Positions 13,331-22,055 of a stretch of 64,000 nucleotides of DNA are shown one piece after another. The DNA is taken from contig JAEEVF010000003.1 in NCBI GenBank assembly GCA_016290775.1, forward strand, positions 62,001-126,000. The letters run 5' to 3'. The notes beneath the pieces were generated by a model. It was not told the DNA's origin, searched no databases, and was given only the letters and a program-made list of their open reading frames with translations. Every line of letters starts with the position of its first letter. Position 1 is the stretch's first letter. The translations under genes and the position numbers were made by a program. The DNA comes from Acetatifactor sp. Its GTDB lineage: Bacteria; Bacillota; Clostridia; Lachnospirales; Lachnospiraceae.

Positions 13331-15076
13331 TTAGTCGAGCTGTGCCCTGGAGTAGAGATACAAGAACTCTTTGCGATATTCATCCGAATTCGCGCCGGGG
13401 AGCTGCTCCATTCTTGCGAGTACGCTCTTCATGTTGGAGTTGCCTGCATATTCGGACTTCTTAAGGAGCATGCCTGCCTGTGCAACGCCTGCTGCCCAGG
13501 AGAGGTTGTCGCTCATGGTCTCGCCATAGCTTTCGCCCGTTACGGGATATACCAAGAGCTTACTTACGTCGCCGTCGGGCTCCTTGTAGCGAACGTTCAC
13601 GGTGAGGTACTCGCTGGTCAGCTCAGAAGTGCCTTCAGTTTCATTGCCATATCTGGAAGATACTTCCGGGATCTCCTGCTTGGAGTCCTTGAGTGCCACT
13701 TCGTAAAGTGCCGTCACCTGATGGCCTGCGCCGATCTCGCCGCCGTCCTTCTCGTCATTTGCGAAATCCTCTGCTGCCATGAGACGATTCTCATAACCGA
13801 TGAGACGATATCCCTTGACAAGTGCGGGATTGAATTCCACCTGAAGCTTTACGTCCTTCGCTACGGTAAAGAGAGTGCCGCCCATCTCCTCGATGAGGAC
13901 CTTTCTTGCCTCTGCGATGCTGTCGATGTAGCTGTAGTTGCCGTTGCCGTGGTCTGCAAGTGCTTCCATTCTGGTATCGGAGATGTTGCCCCAGCCAAAG
14001 CCAAGTACGGACAGGAACACGCCACTCTTCGCCTCTTCCTCGATCAGTCTGGTAAGACCGCCTTCATCGGTGATGCCGATGTTCAGGTCGCCATCCGTTG
14101 CAAGGATCACGCGGTTGTTGCCGCCTTCGATGAAATATTCCTCAGCAAGCTTGTAAGCCGTCTGGATGCCTGCGCTGCCGTTGGTGCCGCCGCCTGCGAA
14201 CAGATCCTCGATGGCGTCAACGATCTTCGTCTTCTCGTCGCCGGTTGCGCCCTCGAGAACCACCTTGTCACCACATGCATAGGTCACGATGGAAACACGG
14301 TCACCAGGACGGAGCTCTTCGCAAAGAAGCTTAAAGGAACGCTGTACCAGGCCTAACCTGTCCTCGCCTTCCATGGAGCCGGAAACGTCGATCAGGAACA
14401 CCAGGTTGGAGTTCGGAGTGCTGCTGGTGTCGAGTTCCTTTGCGTTCAGGCCCACAAGAAGGAGTTTCGAATTCTCGTTCCAAGGGCAGGGTGCCATTTC
14501 CGTCGTTACGGAGAAGGGCTCGCCAGCCTTGGGCTGTGCATAATCATAACGGAAGTAGTTGATCATTTCCTCGATGCGGACTGCATCTGCAGGCACTTCC
14601 TGATTTCTGGTGAGCATGCGGCGCACGTTTGCGTAGGACGCCGTGTCCACGTCAGCCGCGAAGGTGGAAAAAGGTGAAGTCTTTGCAGAAAGCCATGCGT
14701 TCTCAGGATTGTAGCTGTACTCCTCGGTGTTCCAGGGGATGATCCCGGGCTCTGCGGAATTCGCTGCCATCTTGTACATTATGGCGCCGCCGTCATAATC
14801 CGCTACGGCTTCCGTCGCTTCATACATCACCGTTGCTCCGGAATTGATCGAATACGTCTCATACTCATTTCCGCCATCCAGTTTGAATTCTCCATATTCT
14901 CCCGCAAGGAACTTTTCGAGAACGCTCTCGCGCTCCGTCTTTCCGGTGCCGGGATCCGGCGTCTGCGTGCTCACGATCTCCCCCTTGCCATAGGTCACGG
15001 GGGCTTTGTCACTGCAACCGACCAATCCGATACAAAGGACGATCGCTAAGATCAAACTTACAAGTCTCTTTTTCAT
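13331..15076 (-). CDS. VWA-domain lipoprotein (YfbK-like)
   Basis: From the ATG at 15076, preceded by GGGAGG, the product has 581 residues. A lipoprotein signal ends in LVGC near residue 18. A pre-VWA region (about 110-210) contains AADVDTASYANVRRML and EEMINYFRYDY. The von Willebrand A domain (about 220-395) has a MIDAS motif DVSGSMEGEDR and ATDGDLNIG, followed by a C-terminal YfbK-type region. Proteins of this group are surface-attached and may bind metal-dependent ligands. The specific partner is unknown. The upstream in-frame start gives eight extra residues and lacks a ribosome binding site. Single-gene unit with its own terminator. Confidence 0.9.
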   Translation of the reverse strand: MKKRLVSLILAIVLCIGLVGCSDKAPVTYGKGEIVSTQTPDPGTGKTERESVLEKFLAGEYGEFKLDGGNEYETYSINSGATVMYEATEAVADYDGGAIMYKMAANSAEPGIIPWNTEEYSYNPENAWLSAKTSPFSTFAADVDTASYANVRRMLTRNQEVPADAVRIEEMINYFRYDYAQPKAGEPFSVTTEMAPCPWNENSKLLLVGLNAKELDTSSTPNSNLVFLIDVSGSMEGEDRLGLVQRSFKLLCEELRPGDRVSIVTYACGDKVVLEGATGDEKTKIVDAIEDLFAGGGTNGSAGIQTAYKLAEEYFIEGGNNRVILATDGDLNIGITDEGGLTRLIEEEAKSGVFLSVLGFGWGNISDTRMEALADHGNGNYSYIDSIAEARKVLIEEMGGTLFTVAKDVKLQVEFNPALVKGYRLIGYENRLMAAEDFANDEKDGGEIGAGHQVTALYEVALKDSKQEIPEVSSRYGNETEGTSELTSEYLTVNVRYKEPDGDVSKLLVYPVTGESYGETMSDNLSWAAGVAQAGMLLKKSEYAGNSNMKSVLARMEQLPGANSDEYRKEFLYLYSRAQLD

Positions 15077-15261
15077 ATGTCTTCCTCCCTTTTGTTTCAA
15101 ACTCTGGTTTTCGAATTCACACGTGTTTTTGAACTCAGCGCTTGTTTTTTGCGCTCTTACCTAACAAGACGAAGGCGTTTTGAAAAAGTTCTTGGGTTTC
15201 AAAAATTTTTTGACGTTTTGCAAACGGAATTTCCGGATCATTACAAAAATCTTGATTTTCC

Positions 15262-15290
15262 TTGACTCATGGGCCTGTTTTGATTAACAT
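15262..15290 (+). promoter_or_regulatory. Promoter of the acyltransferase-corA pair
   Basis: TTGACT, 17-bp spacer, TAACAT, about 30 bp upstream of the ATG at 15320. Confidence 0.65.
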
Positions 15291-15319
15291 GAATCTAGGT
15301 ATGCAATGTGGAGGCAACG

Positions 15320-16498
15320 ATGAACATGAACTATCTGATCTACCTGGTCTATCCCCTGATGTTGCTTTTGCTGTTTTGGGGCGCGCACGTTGAAAAGAAG
15401 GGTTGCTTTAATGAAGAAGCCTTTTCCCTTCGTCAGATGAAAGCCTTGCAGGGCTTTACCGCCGTCTGCATCATGCTGCACCACATTAGCCAAAAGACCT
15501 GTGCGAACTGGCTTCCCTCCGAGATCATCATTCCGGGTCTGGAACTCTTTGTTCCTTATGGATATTATTTCGTCGGCATCTTTTTCTTTTGTTCCGGCTA
15601 TGGTCTCCTAAAGAGCCTTCGCACAAAGCCCGATTACCTAAAACACTTAGGCAGCCGCAGGGCATTGCCCATCGTGGTCGCCTTTTATCTGACGGCATGG
15701 ATCTTCCTGCTTGTGCGCTTTTTGATGAAGGAAGATTTAAACCCTTGGAAGGTCCTTTGGTACGCCTCAGGCCTAAAGCTCTCCGATCCCAATGCCTGGT
15801 TCGCGATCATATTGCCCTTCTTTTATCTGTTCTTTTGGATCGCCTTCCGCTTTTGCAAAAAGGAATCCACCGCAACGCTTGTCCTTGGGATCCTCGTTCT
15901 GGCCTACATGATCCTTGGCACCTTCATCGATCACAACGACTTTTGGATGCGCGGGGAATGGTGGTACAATTCGGCACACTTCTTTATCCTCGGCGTTTTG
16001 TTTGCAAGGCATGAGGAAAGGATCACGTTGCACCTTCAAAAGTACTATAAGCTCTACTTCGTGCTCCTTCTTCTCGCCGCCATTTTGTTCGACGGTTTTG
16101 AAACCTATACGTCATGGCGCTTTTCCTATTACGGCGAAAACTGGTATGCTCCCGACAAGGTTCCAAGACGCTGGGCCTGCCTTACGTCGCAGGTTCTTGC
16201 TTCTTGTGCCTTCGTCTTTTGGGTGTTCTTAATTCAAATGAAGGTGCGGATCGGCAACCGGTTCCTATCCTTCCTCGGCGGGATCACGTTAGAGTTTTAC
16301 TTGCTCCACGGCCTGTTTTTGGAGCTCTTTGCCTATGATTTCTGCGGCGTGGCGCCAAGCCTTTATCACCTCAGAAACATACCGCTCTTAGTCCTGATCG
16401 TATTTCTACCGACCCTCCCCTGCTCCGTCCTTCTACAGAAGGCGGACGGCGCCATTTGCTCTCTTCTTACGGGCGCAGTAAAAAAAGAAAAGAGGTAA
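15320..16498 (+). CDS. Acyltransferase-3 family membrane protein
   Basis: The protein has 392 residues from the ATG at 15320, five bases after a GGAGG; a GTG at 15308 overlaps that SD and is unlikely. It has about ten hydrophobic helices across its length. The N-terminal region holds the family-like segment MKALQGFTAVCIMLHHIS, where one of the paired histidines would be the catalytic residue, and FVGIFFFCSGYGLLKSL. Such proteins transfer acyl groups to cell-surface sugars or peptidoglycan-linked molecules. The acceptor is unknown here. The downstream corA-like gene begins four bases after its stop, so they are co-transcribed. Confidence 0.75.
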   Translation: MNMNYLIYLVYPLMLLLLFWGAHVEKKGCFNEEAFSLRQMKALQGFTAVCIMLHHISQKTCANWLPSEIIIPGLELFVPYGYYFVGIFFFCSGYGLLKSLRTKPDYLKHLGSRRALPIVVAFYLTAWIFLLVRFLMKEDLNPWKVLWYASGLKLSDPNAWFAIILPFFYLFFWIAFRFCKKESTATLVLGILVLAYMILGTFIDHNDFWMRGEWWYNSAHFFILGVLFARHEERITLHLQKYYKLYFVLLLLAAILFDGFETYTSWRFSYYGENWYAPDKVPRRWACLTSQVLASCAFVFWVFLIQMKVRIGNRFLSFLGGITLEFYLLHGLFLELFAYDFCGVAPSLYHLRNIPLLVLIVFLPTLPCSVLLQKADGAICSLLTGAVKKEKR

Positions 16499-16502
16499 CG
16501 TC

Positions 16503-17333
16503 ATGCAAAAAGTCATTTACAGAAGTGAGATTGAAAAGTATACCCCGCAGATGGAGACGGCCGTGGTCACCTACATCGAAGAAGGTCAGATCGAGACCTT
16601 TGAAGGGTTTGACACCTTCAGCATCATCGCATTCGACTGGTATGACATCACAAACCTTGACCTGGACCCTTCCCAGATGATGCTCTATCTTGACACGGAG
16701 GACTTTTTCGTGATCTGCGAAAATGAGATGAGCTACAACGCGGCGAAGCGATATTTCGTCGAAACCGCATCGAACGAGCGGGCGATGTATTACTTCTTTA
16801 AGAACCTGTTCAAGGGAGACACCAAAAACCTCGAGGAGATCGAGGATCGCATTTCCGATCTGGACGACGCCGTGATCCATGACGGCAGCGAAGAAGTCCG
16901 CGAAAAGATTTTGGACACACGCTACGAAGTGCTGCGACTCAAGAAATATTATGAGCAGTTTGAGGAGATCTTCGACGAGCTGTGCGAGAATGACAACGAG
17001 ATCATCAGCGACGATTACCTGCAGTATTTCGACATCCTGAACAACCGCTGCGGAAGGCTTCTTAGTCAGGTCCTGAACCTGAAGGAATATGTCGTACAGG
17101 TGCGCGAATCCTATCAGGCGCAGATCGACATCGAGCAGAACCGCCTGATGAAGGTCTTCACCTTGATGACCAGCATCTTCCTGCCGCTGACGCTGATCGC
17201 CGGGTGGTACGGCATGAACCTGAAAATGCCGGAATTTGCCTGGGATTATGGCTATCCGATCGTCATCGGCGTTTGCATCCTTGTCTGCGTCGTGTGGGCA
17301 GTCGTATTCCACAAAAAAGGCTGGTTCAAATGA
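16503..17333 (+). CDS. CorA-family divalent cation transporter
   Basis: This 276-residue protein has an acidic, helix-rich cytoplasmic N-terminal domain, a long alpha helix, and two C-terminal membrane segments. The signature GMN motif (WYGMNL, near residue 238) lies between them. CorA proteins form pentameric Mg2+/Co2+ channels in the cytoplasmic membrane; some clostridial paralogues have shifted ion preference. It is somewhat shorter than classical CorA. An AGAGG precedes the ATG. The stop codon lies inside the downstream terminator stem, so the last residues GWFK are encoded by the hairpin. Confidence 0.9.
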   Translation: MQKVIYRSEIEKYTPQMETAVVTYIEEGQIETFEGFDTFSIIAFDWYDITNLDLDPSQMMLYLDTEDFFVICENEMSYNAAKRYFVETASNERAMYYFFKNLFKGDTKNLEEIEDRISDLDDAVIHDGSEEVREKILDTRYEVLRLKKYYEQFEEIFDELCENDNEIISDDYLQYFDILNNRCGRLLSQVLNLKEYVVQVRESYQAQIDIEQNRLMKVFTLMTSIFLPLTLIAGWYGMNLKMPEFAWDYGYPIVIGVCILVCVVWAVVFHKKGWFK

Positions 17334-17348
17334 ACCAGCCCTTCTTTT
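17313..17348. terminator. Bidirectional terminator overlapping the corA stop codon
   Basis: Perfect 10-bp stem GGCTGGTTCA (17319-17328) with 17331-17340. It is followed by CTTCTTTTTT on the plus strand and by TTTTTT on the minus strand, so it can end both corA and the convergent 142-residue gene. Confidence 0.85.
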
Positions 17349-17363
17349 TTGCTCTTTTTTGAT

Positions 17364-17792
17364 TTACGAGAACAGCATCGGGTACTTGTTTTCCTTCAGC
17401 TTTCTTTGGTAGACGTCCGTCATGAAATTCCTGGCGTAAACCAGGTCGTCACTCGTTACGTTTACAAGCTTTGCACGCTTCTTAAACCCATCCTTCACCC
17501 AGGTGACGCGGACAAAATAGGCCGTGCCTCTTGCAGGCTTCACCTCCGGGATGAGCCCGTCCTTCATCACGCCGTCATTTTCCACGTAAAGGAAATTCTG
17601 CTCCAGTTCGAACCCTGACATGCCGTTCACTACAAGAAACATCGTGTTCAGACGGTTTAAGGAAATGAACTTCGCGTCCCCGGCAAATGCCATCTTGGGC
17701 GCCATCACGTCCTCCATAAAGCCATCCTCCACGTCCAGCTCTATCTCTCTGACAGGCTGGTGCACTTCCTTGATGATCACTTTCTTTCCCAT
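17364..17792 (-). CDS. Conserved hypothetical protein, 142 aa
   Basis: The product is not recognised. It is a soluble protein of 142 residues without signal peptide or membrane helix. It has alternating beta-prone segments (KFISLNRLNTMFLVVNGMSG, FLYVENDGVMKDGLIP) and a basic C-terminus. A good RBS (GGTGAAG) precedes the ATG, and a promoter with TATAAT lies about 55 bp upstream. A terminator follows. This argues for a real single-gene unit. No function is proposed. Confidence 0.7.
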   Translation of the reverse strand: MGKKVIIKEVHQPVREIELDVEDGFMEDVMAPKMAFAGDAKFISLNRLNTMFLVVNGMSGFELEQNFLYVENDGVMKDGLIPEVKPARGTAYFVRVTWVKDGFKKRAKLVNVTSDDLVYARNFMTDVYQRKLKENKYPMLFS

Positions 17793-17846
17793 CGCTTCAC
17801 CCCCATGGTAATCAAAACCACAAAAAGTAACGCCGCCTTCAAGACT

Positions 17847-17875
17847 ATTATAGTAAATTTTTGATAAAAAGTAAA
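17847..17875 (-). promoter_or_regulatory. Promoter of the 142-aa gene
   Basis: Minus strand TTTACT, 17-bp spacer, TATAAT. It is divergent from the plus-strand promoter at 17893. Confidence 0.6.
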
Positions 17876-17892
17876 GATTTACAAAAAACCTC

Positions 17893-17921
17893 TTGCATAA
17901 TCCAAAATATTGGCATATACT
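17893..17921 (+). promoter_or_regulatory. Promoter of the 85-aa gene
   Basis: TTGCAT, 17-bp spacer, TATACT, with an 80-bp leader before the ATG at 18002. Confidence 0.6.
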
Positions 17922-18001
17922 GAATGTAGTATTAAAAACTACATGCGGTATTGCCCGTGTGATTTAAAGTAGAAATTATTTCGAAGTGCAAAGGATGTGA
18001 T

Positions 18002-18259
18002 ATGATGACGATCGCTGAACTGAAGGATTATATGAGTGAGCACCTTGTTCCCGCAAAGCTTTATCTGATCGGCGGAGAATCCGACGGGCGCATTTGTTTG
18101 GAAAAGCTTGGAGATCGTTGGGCCGTTTTCTTCTGTGAAGGCAAAAAGAAGATCGGCACCATCTTTTTCAAGGATGAGACCAGTGCCTGCATGAGAATGC
18201 TCCGCGAGGTTTCCAAGGTAATGGAATTGGTTTATGACACACAACTTTCTCCGGTGTGA
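18002..18259 (+). CDS. Hypothetical small soluble protein, 85 aa
   Basis: Not recognised. The reading frame starts with two consecutive ATG codons after AAAGGA. The product is an acidic/basic mixed soluble protein with a helical start (MTIAELKDYMSEHL) followed by beta-prone stretches (AKLYLIGGESDG, RWAVFFCEGKKKIGTIFF) and a helical end. Its own promoter (17893-17921) and a strong terminator (18295-18330) support an independent transcript. Confidence 0.7.
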   Translation: MMTIAELKDYMSEHLVPAKLYLIGGESDGRICLEKLGDRWAVFFCEGKKKIGTIFFKDETSACMRMLREVSKVMELVYDTQLSPV

Positions 18260-18289
18260 TAGCACCAAATAGAGACATGCGAATGCATA

Positions 18290-18330
18290 AAAAGACAGCC
18301 CCCTGTTGATCACAGAGGGCTGTTATTTTT
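18290..18330. terminator. Bidirectional terminator between the 85-aa gene and adenosine deaminase
   Basis: ACAGCCCCCTGT pairs with ACAGAGGGCTGT (12 positions, one mismatch, loop TGATC). The plus strand continues TATTTTT and the minus strand CTTTTT. It can end both convergent genes. Confidence 0.8.
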
Positions 18331-18368
18331 GTCATGATCCCAGGCGTCATATGCGATGCGTGGTTTTT

Positions 18369-19463
18369 TTATTTTTCAAGTCCAAGCGTTTTCCGAAGTT
18401 CTTCCTTGACGGCGTCCGTCGTAAAGGCCGCGTCCACGGCATTGGAAAGGATCTCTTTCTCCTGCGCCGCCGTAAGGCCAAACTCCCGCTCGAGATAGCG
18501 GAATTCGCCTGAAAGCGTCGTGCGCTCGATCCCCATGTCGTCCGTGTTGACCGTCACCTTGATGCCCTGTTCAAGATAAGAAACCAAAGGATAGGCCTTC
18601 ATGTCTTCCACCGCGTGGGTCTGACGGTTGCTGGTGGGGCACATCTCCAGCGTGATGCCCTGCTCCTTTACCATCTGCAGTACCTTTGGATCCTCGAAGA
18701 TCCGTACGCCGTGGCCGATCCTCTTTGCGCCATAGGCGATCGCAAGTCTTACGCTCTCCGGCCCGTCGGCCTCGCCCGCATGGATCGTAAAGGGAATCCC
18801 AAGCTCCTTTGCCTTTGCAAAAAGGCCTTCATAGTTTGCCGTCGGGAACAGCGCTTCCGCTCCCGCAAGGTCCACGGCAACCACGCCGCCGTCTTCCACA
18901 AGATATTTCTTCGCAAGTCTCAGCGTCTCTTCATTCTCCGCTTCATTCCCCTCGCCGCGCATGCAGCAAAGGATCAGATTCACGTGAAGGTCCGTTTTCG
19001 AAAGGCCATCTAAGGCCGCCAGCACGGCATCCTCCTGGGTCATCCCCTTGTCCTGATGGAGCTGGGGCGCATAGCGGATCTCCGCGTAAACGACGCCCTG
19101 CGATTTAATATTCTCAGACACGAGCCGCACTGCCTCGGAGAGTCCCTCCTTGGTCTGCATCAGGGAAAGCGGCAGGTCAAAGCATTCCAAAAAGTCATTT
19201 AGGCTCTCGCAGTCCGCGGGAACGGACAGAAGTCTTAAAAGCTCCGCGTCGTCCTCCGAAGGGAGGGTGATCCCCTGGAGCTTTGCAAGGTCCTTTGCAA
19301 TCTCCACCGTCACGGCGCCGTCCAAATGCAGATGCAGGTCAACGTAAGTGTTCACGGTCTCCTCCTTTGGCGCCTCTTTCGCGCCCTGATCCTTCGCACA
19401 TCCAACGCACAGGCAAAGCAAAAGCGTCGCCCACGCCAGAAGCACAAACCTCCAACGCCTCAT
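18369..19463 (-). CDS. Adenosine deaminase-like lipoprotein
   Basis: From the ATG at 19463, preceded by GGAGGAG, the product has 364 residues. It begins with a lipoprotein signal (hydrophobic core LLAWATLLLCLCVG, then Cys). The deaminase barrel follows with the Zn ligands HLHLDGAV near residue 45, HAGEADGPESV, RIGHGVRI, CPTSNRQTHAV and NTDDMGI, so the catalytic set is complete. It would convert adenosine to inosine plus ammonia outside the membrane. Most bacterial adenosine deaminases are cytoplasmic; the lipid anchor is unusual. A lipoprotein 5'-nucleotidase is encoded 63 bp upstream in the same unit, which supplies the nucleoside substrate. Confidence in family is high; the preference for adenosine over related nucleosides is inferred. 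Confidence 0.9.
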   Translation of the reverse strand: MRRWRFVLLAWATLLLCLCVGCAKDQGAKEAPKEETVNTYVDLHLHLDGAVTVEIAKDLAKLQGITLPSEDDAELLRLLSVPADCESLNDFLECFDLPLSLMQTKEGLSEAVRLVSENIKSQGVVYAEIRYAPQLHQDKGMTQEDAVLAALDGLSKTDLHVNLILCCMRGEGNEAENEETLRLAKKYLVEDGGVVAVDLAGAEALFPTANYEGLFAKAKELGIPFTIHAGEADGPESVRLAIAYGAKRIGHGVRIFEDPKVLQMVKEQGITLEMCPTSNRQTHAVEDMKAYPLVSYLEQGIKVTVNTDDMGIERTTLSGEFRYLEREFGLTAAQEKEILSNAVDAAFTTDAVKEELRKTLGLEK

Positions 19464-19526
19464 ATTCTCCTCCAAAAATTACCACTTCAAAGCGTCCGCT
19501 GCAAAACAGCCTTTCGGCCGACAAAG

Positions 19527-21335
19527 CTACTTCGATTCCACAAACTTTATGCGTCCCTGTCCGTAAGGATCCGCATATTCCACGCCGATCTCACCGCCAA
19601 GGGTCTCGGTGATGTAGTCGATCAGCACCTGGTTGTCGAGCTTCACGGAGTTCTGCAGGATCTTGCTACTACCAAACATCGTAAATCCGTCTCCCTGATC
19701 GATCAGCATGTAATTGTGGGAAGCCAATGTATAAGTCTTGTTCAGGTCCAAAGGCTCGCCGCCGACGAAGACGTTCTTTACGCGGTACTTACCGGTAACG
19801 CCTGCAAACGCGCCCTTTTCATCCACCTTGCAGGAGCTGTCGATATAGGTGTGGATCTCATAGGTGAGGCCCGCCACCTGAAGCAGACCGCCGTTCTCGT
19901 TCGGCGCCATGTGAGCGCCCCACTCAAGAGCGTCAAGCACCTGCTGCCCCGTCACTTCGATCACGGTGAGCATGTTGCCGAAGGGATGTACGCGAAGGAT
20001 GTCATTGCGCGTGATCTTTCCCGCTTCAATGGACACGCGGATGCCGCCGCCGTTCACGAATGCGATGTCCGCGCCGGACTGATCCTTATATGCGTCCGCA
20101 CACAGATCGCCAAGGTTGGTCTCCATCTGACGGATGATGCGGATGGGCTTGTCATTGTCATCCAGCAGCTCCGGATCATGGATCGTCAGCTTGTATGCGC
20201 TCGTTGCAACCACTTCGGAAAGCTTCTCGTCCAATACGGCAACTGCCTTTTCGATCTCTGCCGACATTTCATTTTCAATGCCAAACACCGTCTGAGCGTT
20301 ATCCTTGCTGCTCCAGGTGTAAAGTCCCGTGTCAACGCTGCCGTCCGCCGCGCTGATCGTCAGGTATCCAATGCCGTCAAGCTTCGTACCGCAGGCCTGG
20401 CGCACCACGGAATTGCCGTCCTTATTCTTCATGACAACCTTGTCATAATCGTGACTGTGTCCATCGAGAAATGCATCGATCCCGTTCGTATGGGAGATCA
20501 CGTCCGCATAGGTCCAAGGCTCGCATTCCGCCTGATTTCCAAGGTGACCAAGCACGATCACGTAATCCGCGCCTTCCGCCCTTGCGTCGTCCACGGCCTT
20601 TTGCACGGCCGCATAAAGCTTCTCACCCGTTTCTTCCTGCATGAAGCCGTAGATCAGGTTGCCGTCGCTGTCCTGGAAATATCTCGGCGTCGACGTGGTC
20701 AGCGTCTCCGGCGTGGTCACGCCCACAAAAGCGATCTTCCAGTCATTTGCCTCCTTGATCACGTAAGGAGCAAAAACAAGCTCGCCGCTTTTGTTGAAAT
20801 TGCAGCTCACGTAAGGGAAATCTGCCATTCTCGTAAGCTCGAGGAAGCGCGCCATGCCATAGTCAAATTCATGATTTCCGGGGCAGGCGACGTCATATCC
20901 CATGGCATTCATGAGTTCAAGATTTGCCTGACCTCTGGTCATGGTGCCGATGGGCTCGCCCTGCAGGGAATCGCCGTCATCCACGAGGAACACGATGTCG
21001 CCCCGTGCCTCAGCCGCCTTCTTGATCTCCATCAGGCCAACGTAACCAAAGTTTTGGTCAATGCCGCAGTGTACGTCGCTGGTAAACAGAACAAACACGT
21101 CCTGCGGGCCCTCGCTCACCACGATCGGCGGCTCTAGGGTTCCCGTCTCGGTGGTTTCGGTCTCCGTCGCCGTTGACAAAGCGGCCTCGCCGGAAGTTTC
21201 CGATGAAGCTTCGATGCTCGCCTCCGTGCTTTCCTGCGTTATTTCTTCCGAGCTTTCCTTTCCGACCTGATCCGTGCAGGCGCAAAGCGAAAGCATCATT
21301 ACCAGTATGATGATCCACGCTAAGGATCTTCTCAT
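19527..21335 (-). CDS. Lipoprotein 5'-nucleotidase / cyclic phosphodiesterase
   Basis: The ATG at 21335 follows GGAGGGG; upstream in-frame starts lack this. The product has 602 residues with a lipoprotein signal (LVMMLSLCAC). A Ser/Thr/Glu-rich linker follows (about 20-75). The metallophosphoesterase domain has DVHCGID, DDGDSLQG, PGNHEFDYG, LGHLG and DGHSHD. A C-terminal 5'-nucleotidase domain has VNGGGIRVSIEAG and RVHPFGNMLTVIEVTG. Such UshA/YfkN-type enzymes release phosphate from nucleotides outside the cell. A promoter is at 21392-21420, and the adenosine deaminase gene follows after 63 bp. Confidence 0.93.
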   Translation of the reverse strand: MRRSLAWIIILVMMLSLCACTDQVGKESSEEITQESTEASIEASSETSGEAALSTATETETTETGTLEPPIVVSEGPQDVFVLFTSDVHCGIDQNFGYVGLMEIKKAAEARGDIVFLVDDGDSLQGEPIGTMTRGQANLELMNAMGYDVACPGNHEFDYGMARFLELTRMADFPYVSCNFNKSGELVFAPYVIKEANDWKIAFVGVTTPETLTTSTPRYFQDSDGNLIYGFMQEETGEKLYAAVQKAVDDARAEGADYVIVLGHLGNQAECEPWTYADVISHTNGIDAFLDGHSHDYDKVVMKNKDGNSVVRQACGTKLDGIGYLTISAADGSVDTGLYTWSSKDNAQTVFGIENEMSAEIEKAVAVLDEKLSEVVATSAYKLTIHDPELLDDNDKPIRIIRQMETNLGDLCADAYKDQSGADIAFVNGGGIRVSIEAGKITRNDILRVHPFGNMLTVIEVTGQQVLDALEWGAHMAPNENGGLLQVAGLTYEIHTYIDSSCKVDEKGAFAGVTGKYRVKNVFVGGEPLDLNKTYTLASHNYMLIDQGDGFTMFGSSKILQNSVKLDNQVLIDYITETLGGEIGVEYADPYGQGRIKFVESK

Positions 21336-21391
21336 GATCTTTCCCCTCCTGTTTTTCTTTCCGTCTTTTAAAGTCTTAGAAAACACTTTTT

Positions 21392-21420
21392 ATTCTATCC
21401 TACTTGCCCCGGATAGGCAA
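21392..21420 (-). promoter_or_regulatory. Promoter of the 5'-nucleotidase/adenosine deaminase unit
   Basis: Minus strand TTGCCT, 17-bp spacer, TAGAAT, about 55 bp before the ATG at 21335. Confidence 0.55.
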
Positions 21421-21437
21421 CTTCCGTTTGTCCCTTT

Positions 21438-22034
21438 TTACTTCTTTTGCTTGCGCTCCACAAAGGACAGGATCACGTCCGCCGCACCTTCCACGCCGAT
21501 CTGGCTGGAGTTGATGCAAAGATCGTAATTCCTTGAATCGCCCCACTTGCCTTCGCAATAATAGTTATGATATGCCTTCCTCGTGGCGTCCTTTTTCTTC
21601 ATGAGCTTTTTTGCTTCGTCCGCGGAGAGCTTATATTTTTTCATGACGCGTTCGCACTTCGTCTCCTTGTTTCCTGAGATAAAGGCTGAGGTCATGCAAG
21701 GGAAATCCTTTAGCACATACTCCGCGCAGCGACCCACGATCACGAAGGATTCGCCGCCCTCCGCCATCTTCCGAAGGTATTCAAACTGCATCTTTGCCAG
21801 ATGCTCCTCCATGGCGTTCGTATATCCCGAGACCGTTCTCGAAAGGAAGGGAACCTTGGGCCTTTCATCATATTTCTTCAATTCCTCATACGGGATCTTC
21901 TTTTCCGAGGAAAGGTCATACAACAGCTTGTCGTCGATCAGAAAAATCTCCAGCTTGGTCGCGATGAGCTCTGCAATCTCATGACCGCCACTGCCAAATT
22001 CGCGTCCGATGGCAATGATCACTTGTCCTTCCAT
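21438..22034 (-). CDS. Cytidylate kinase-like family protein
   Basis: The 198-residue protein starts with a P-loop variant (IIAIGREFGSGGHEIAELIA) and a following LIDDKLLYDLS. This is the pattern of the cytidylate-kinase-like family common in Clostridia. It has the SFVIVGRCAEYVL strand and a lid-like Lys/Arg-rich region with KKKDATRKAYHNYYCEGKWG. It is distinct from the true Cmk. The substrate is not known. It lies 21 bp downstream of an ArsB/NhaD-type transporter gene and is probably co-transcribed with it. Confidence 0.82.
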   Translation of the reverse strand: MEGQVIIAIGREFGSGGHEIAELIATKLEIFLIDDKLLYDLSSEKKIPYEELKKYDERPKVPFLSRTVSGYTNAMEEHLAKMQFEYLRKMAEGGESFVIVGRCAEYVLKDFPCMTSAFISGNKETKCERVMKKYKLSADEAKKLMKKKDATRKAYHNYYCEGKWGDSRNYDLCINSSQIGVEGAADVILSFVERKQKK

Positions 22035-22055
22035 GAATCTTTACCCCCAATCAAC

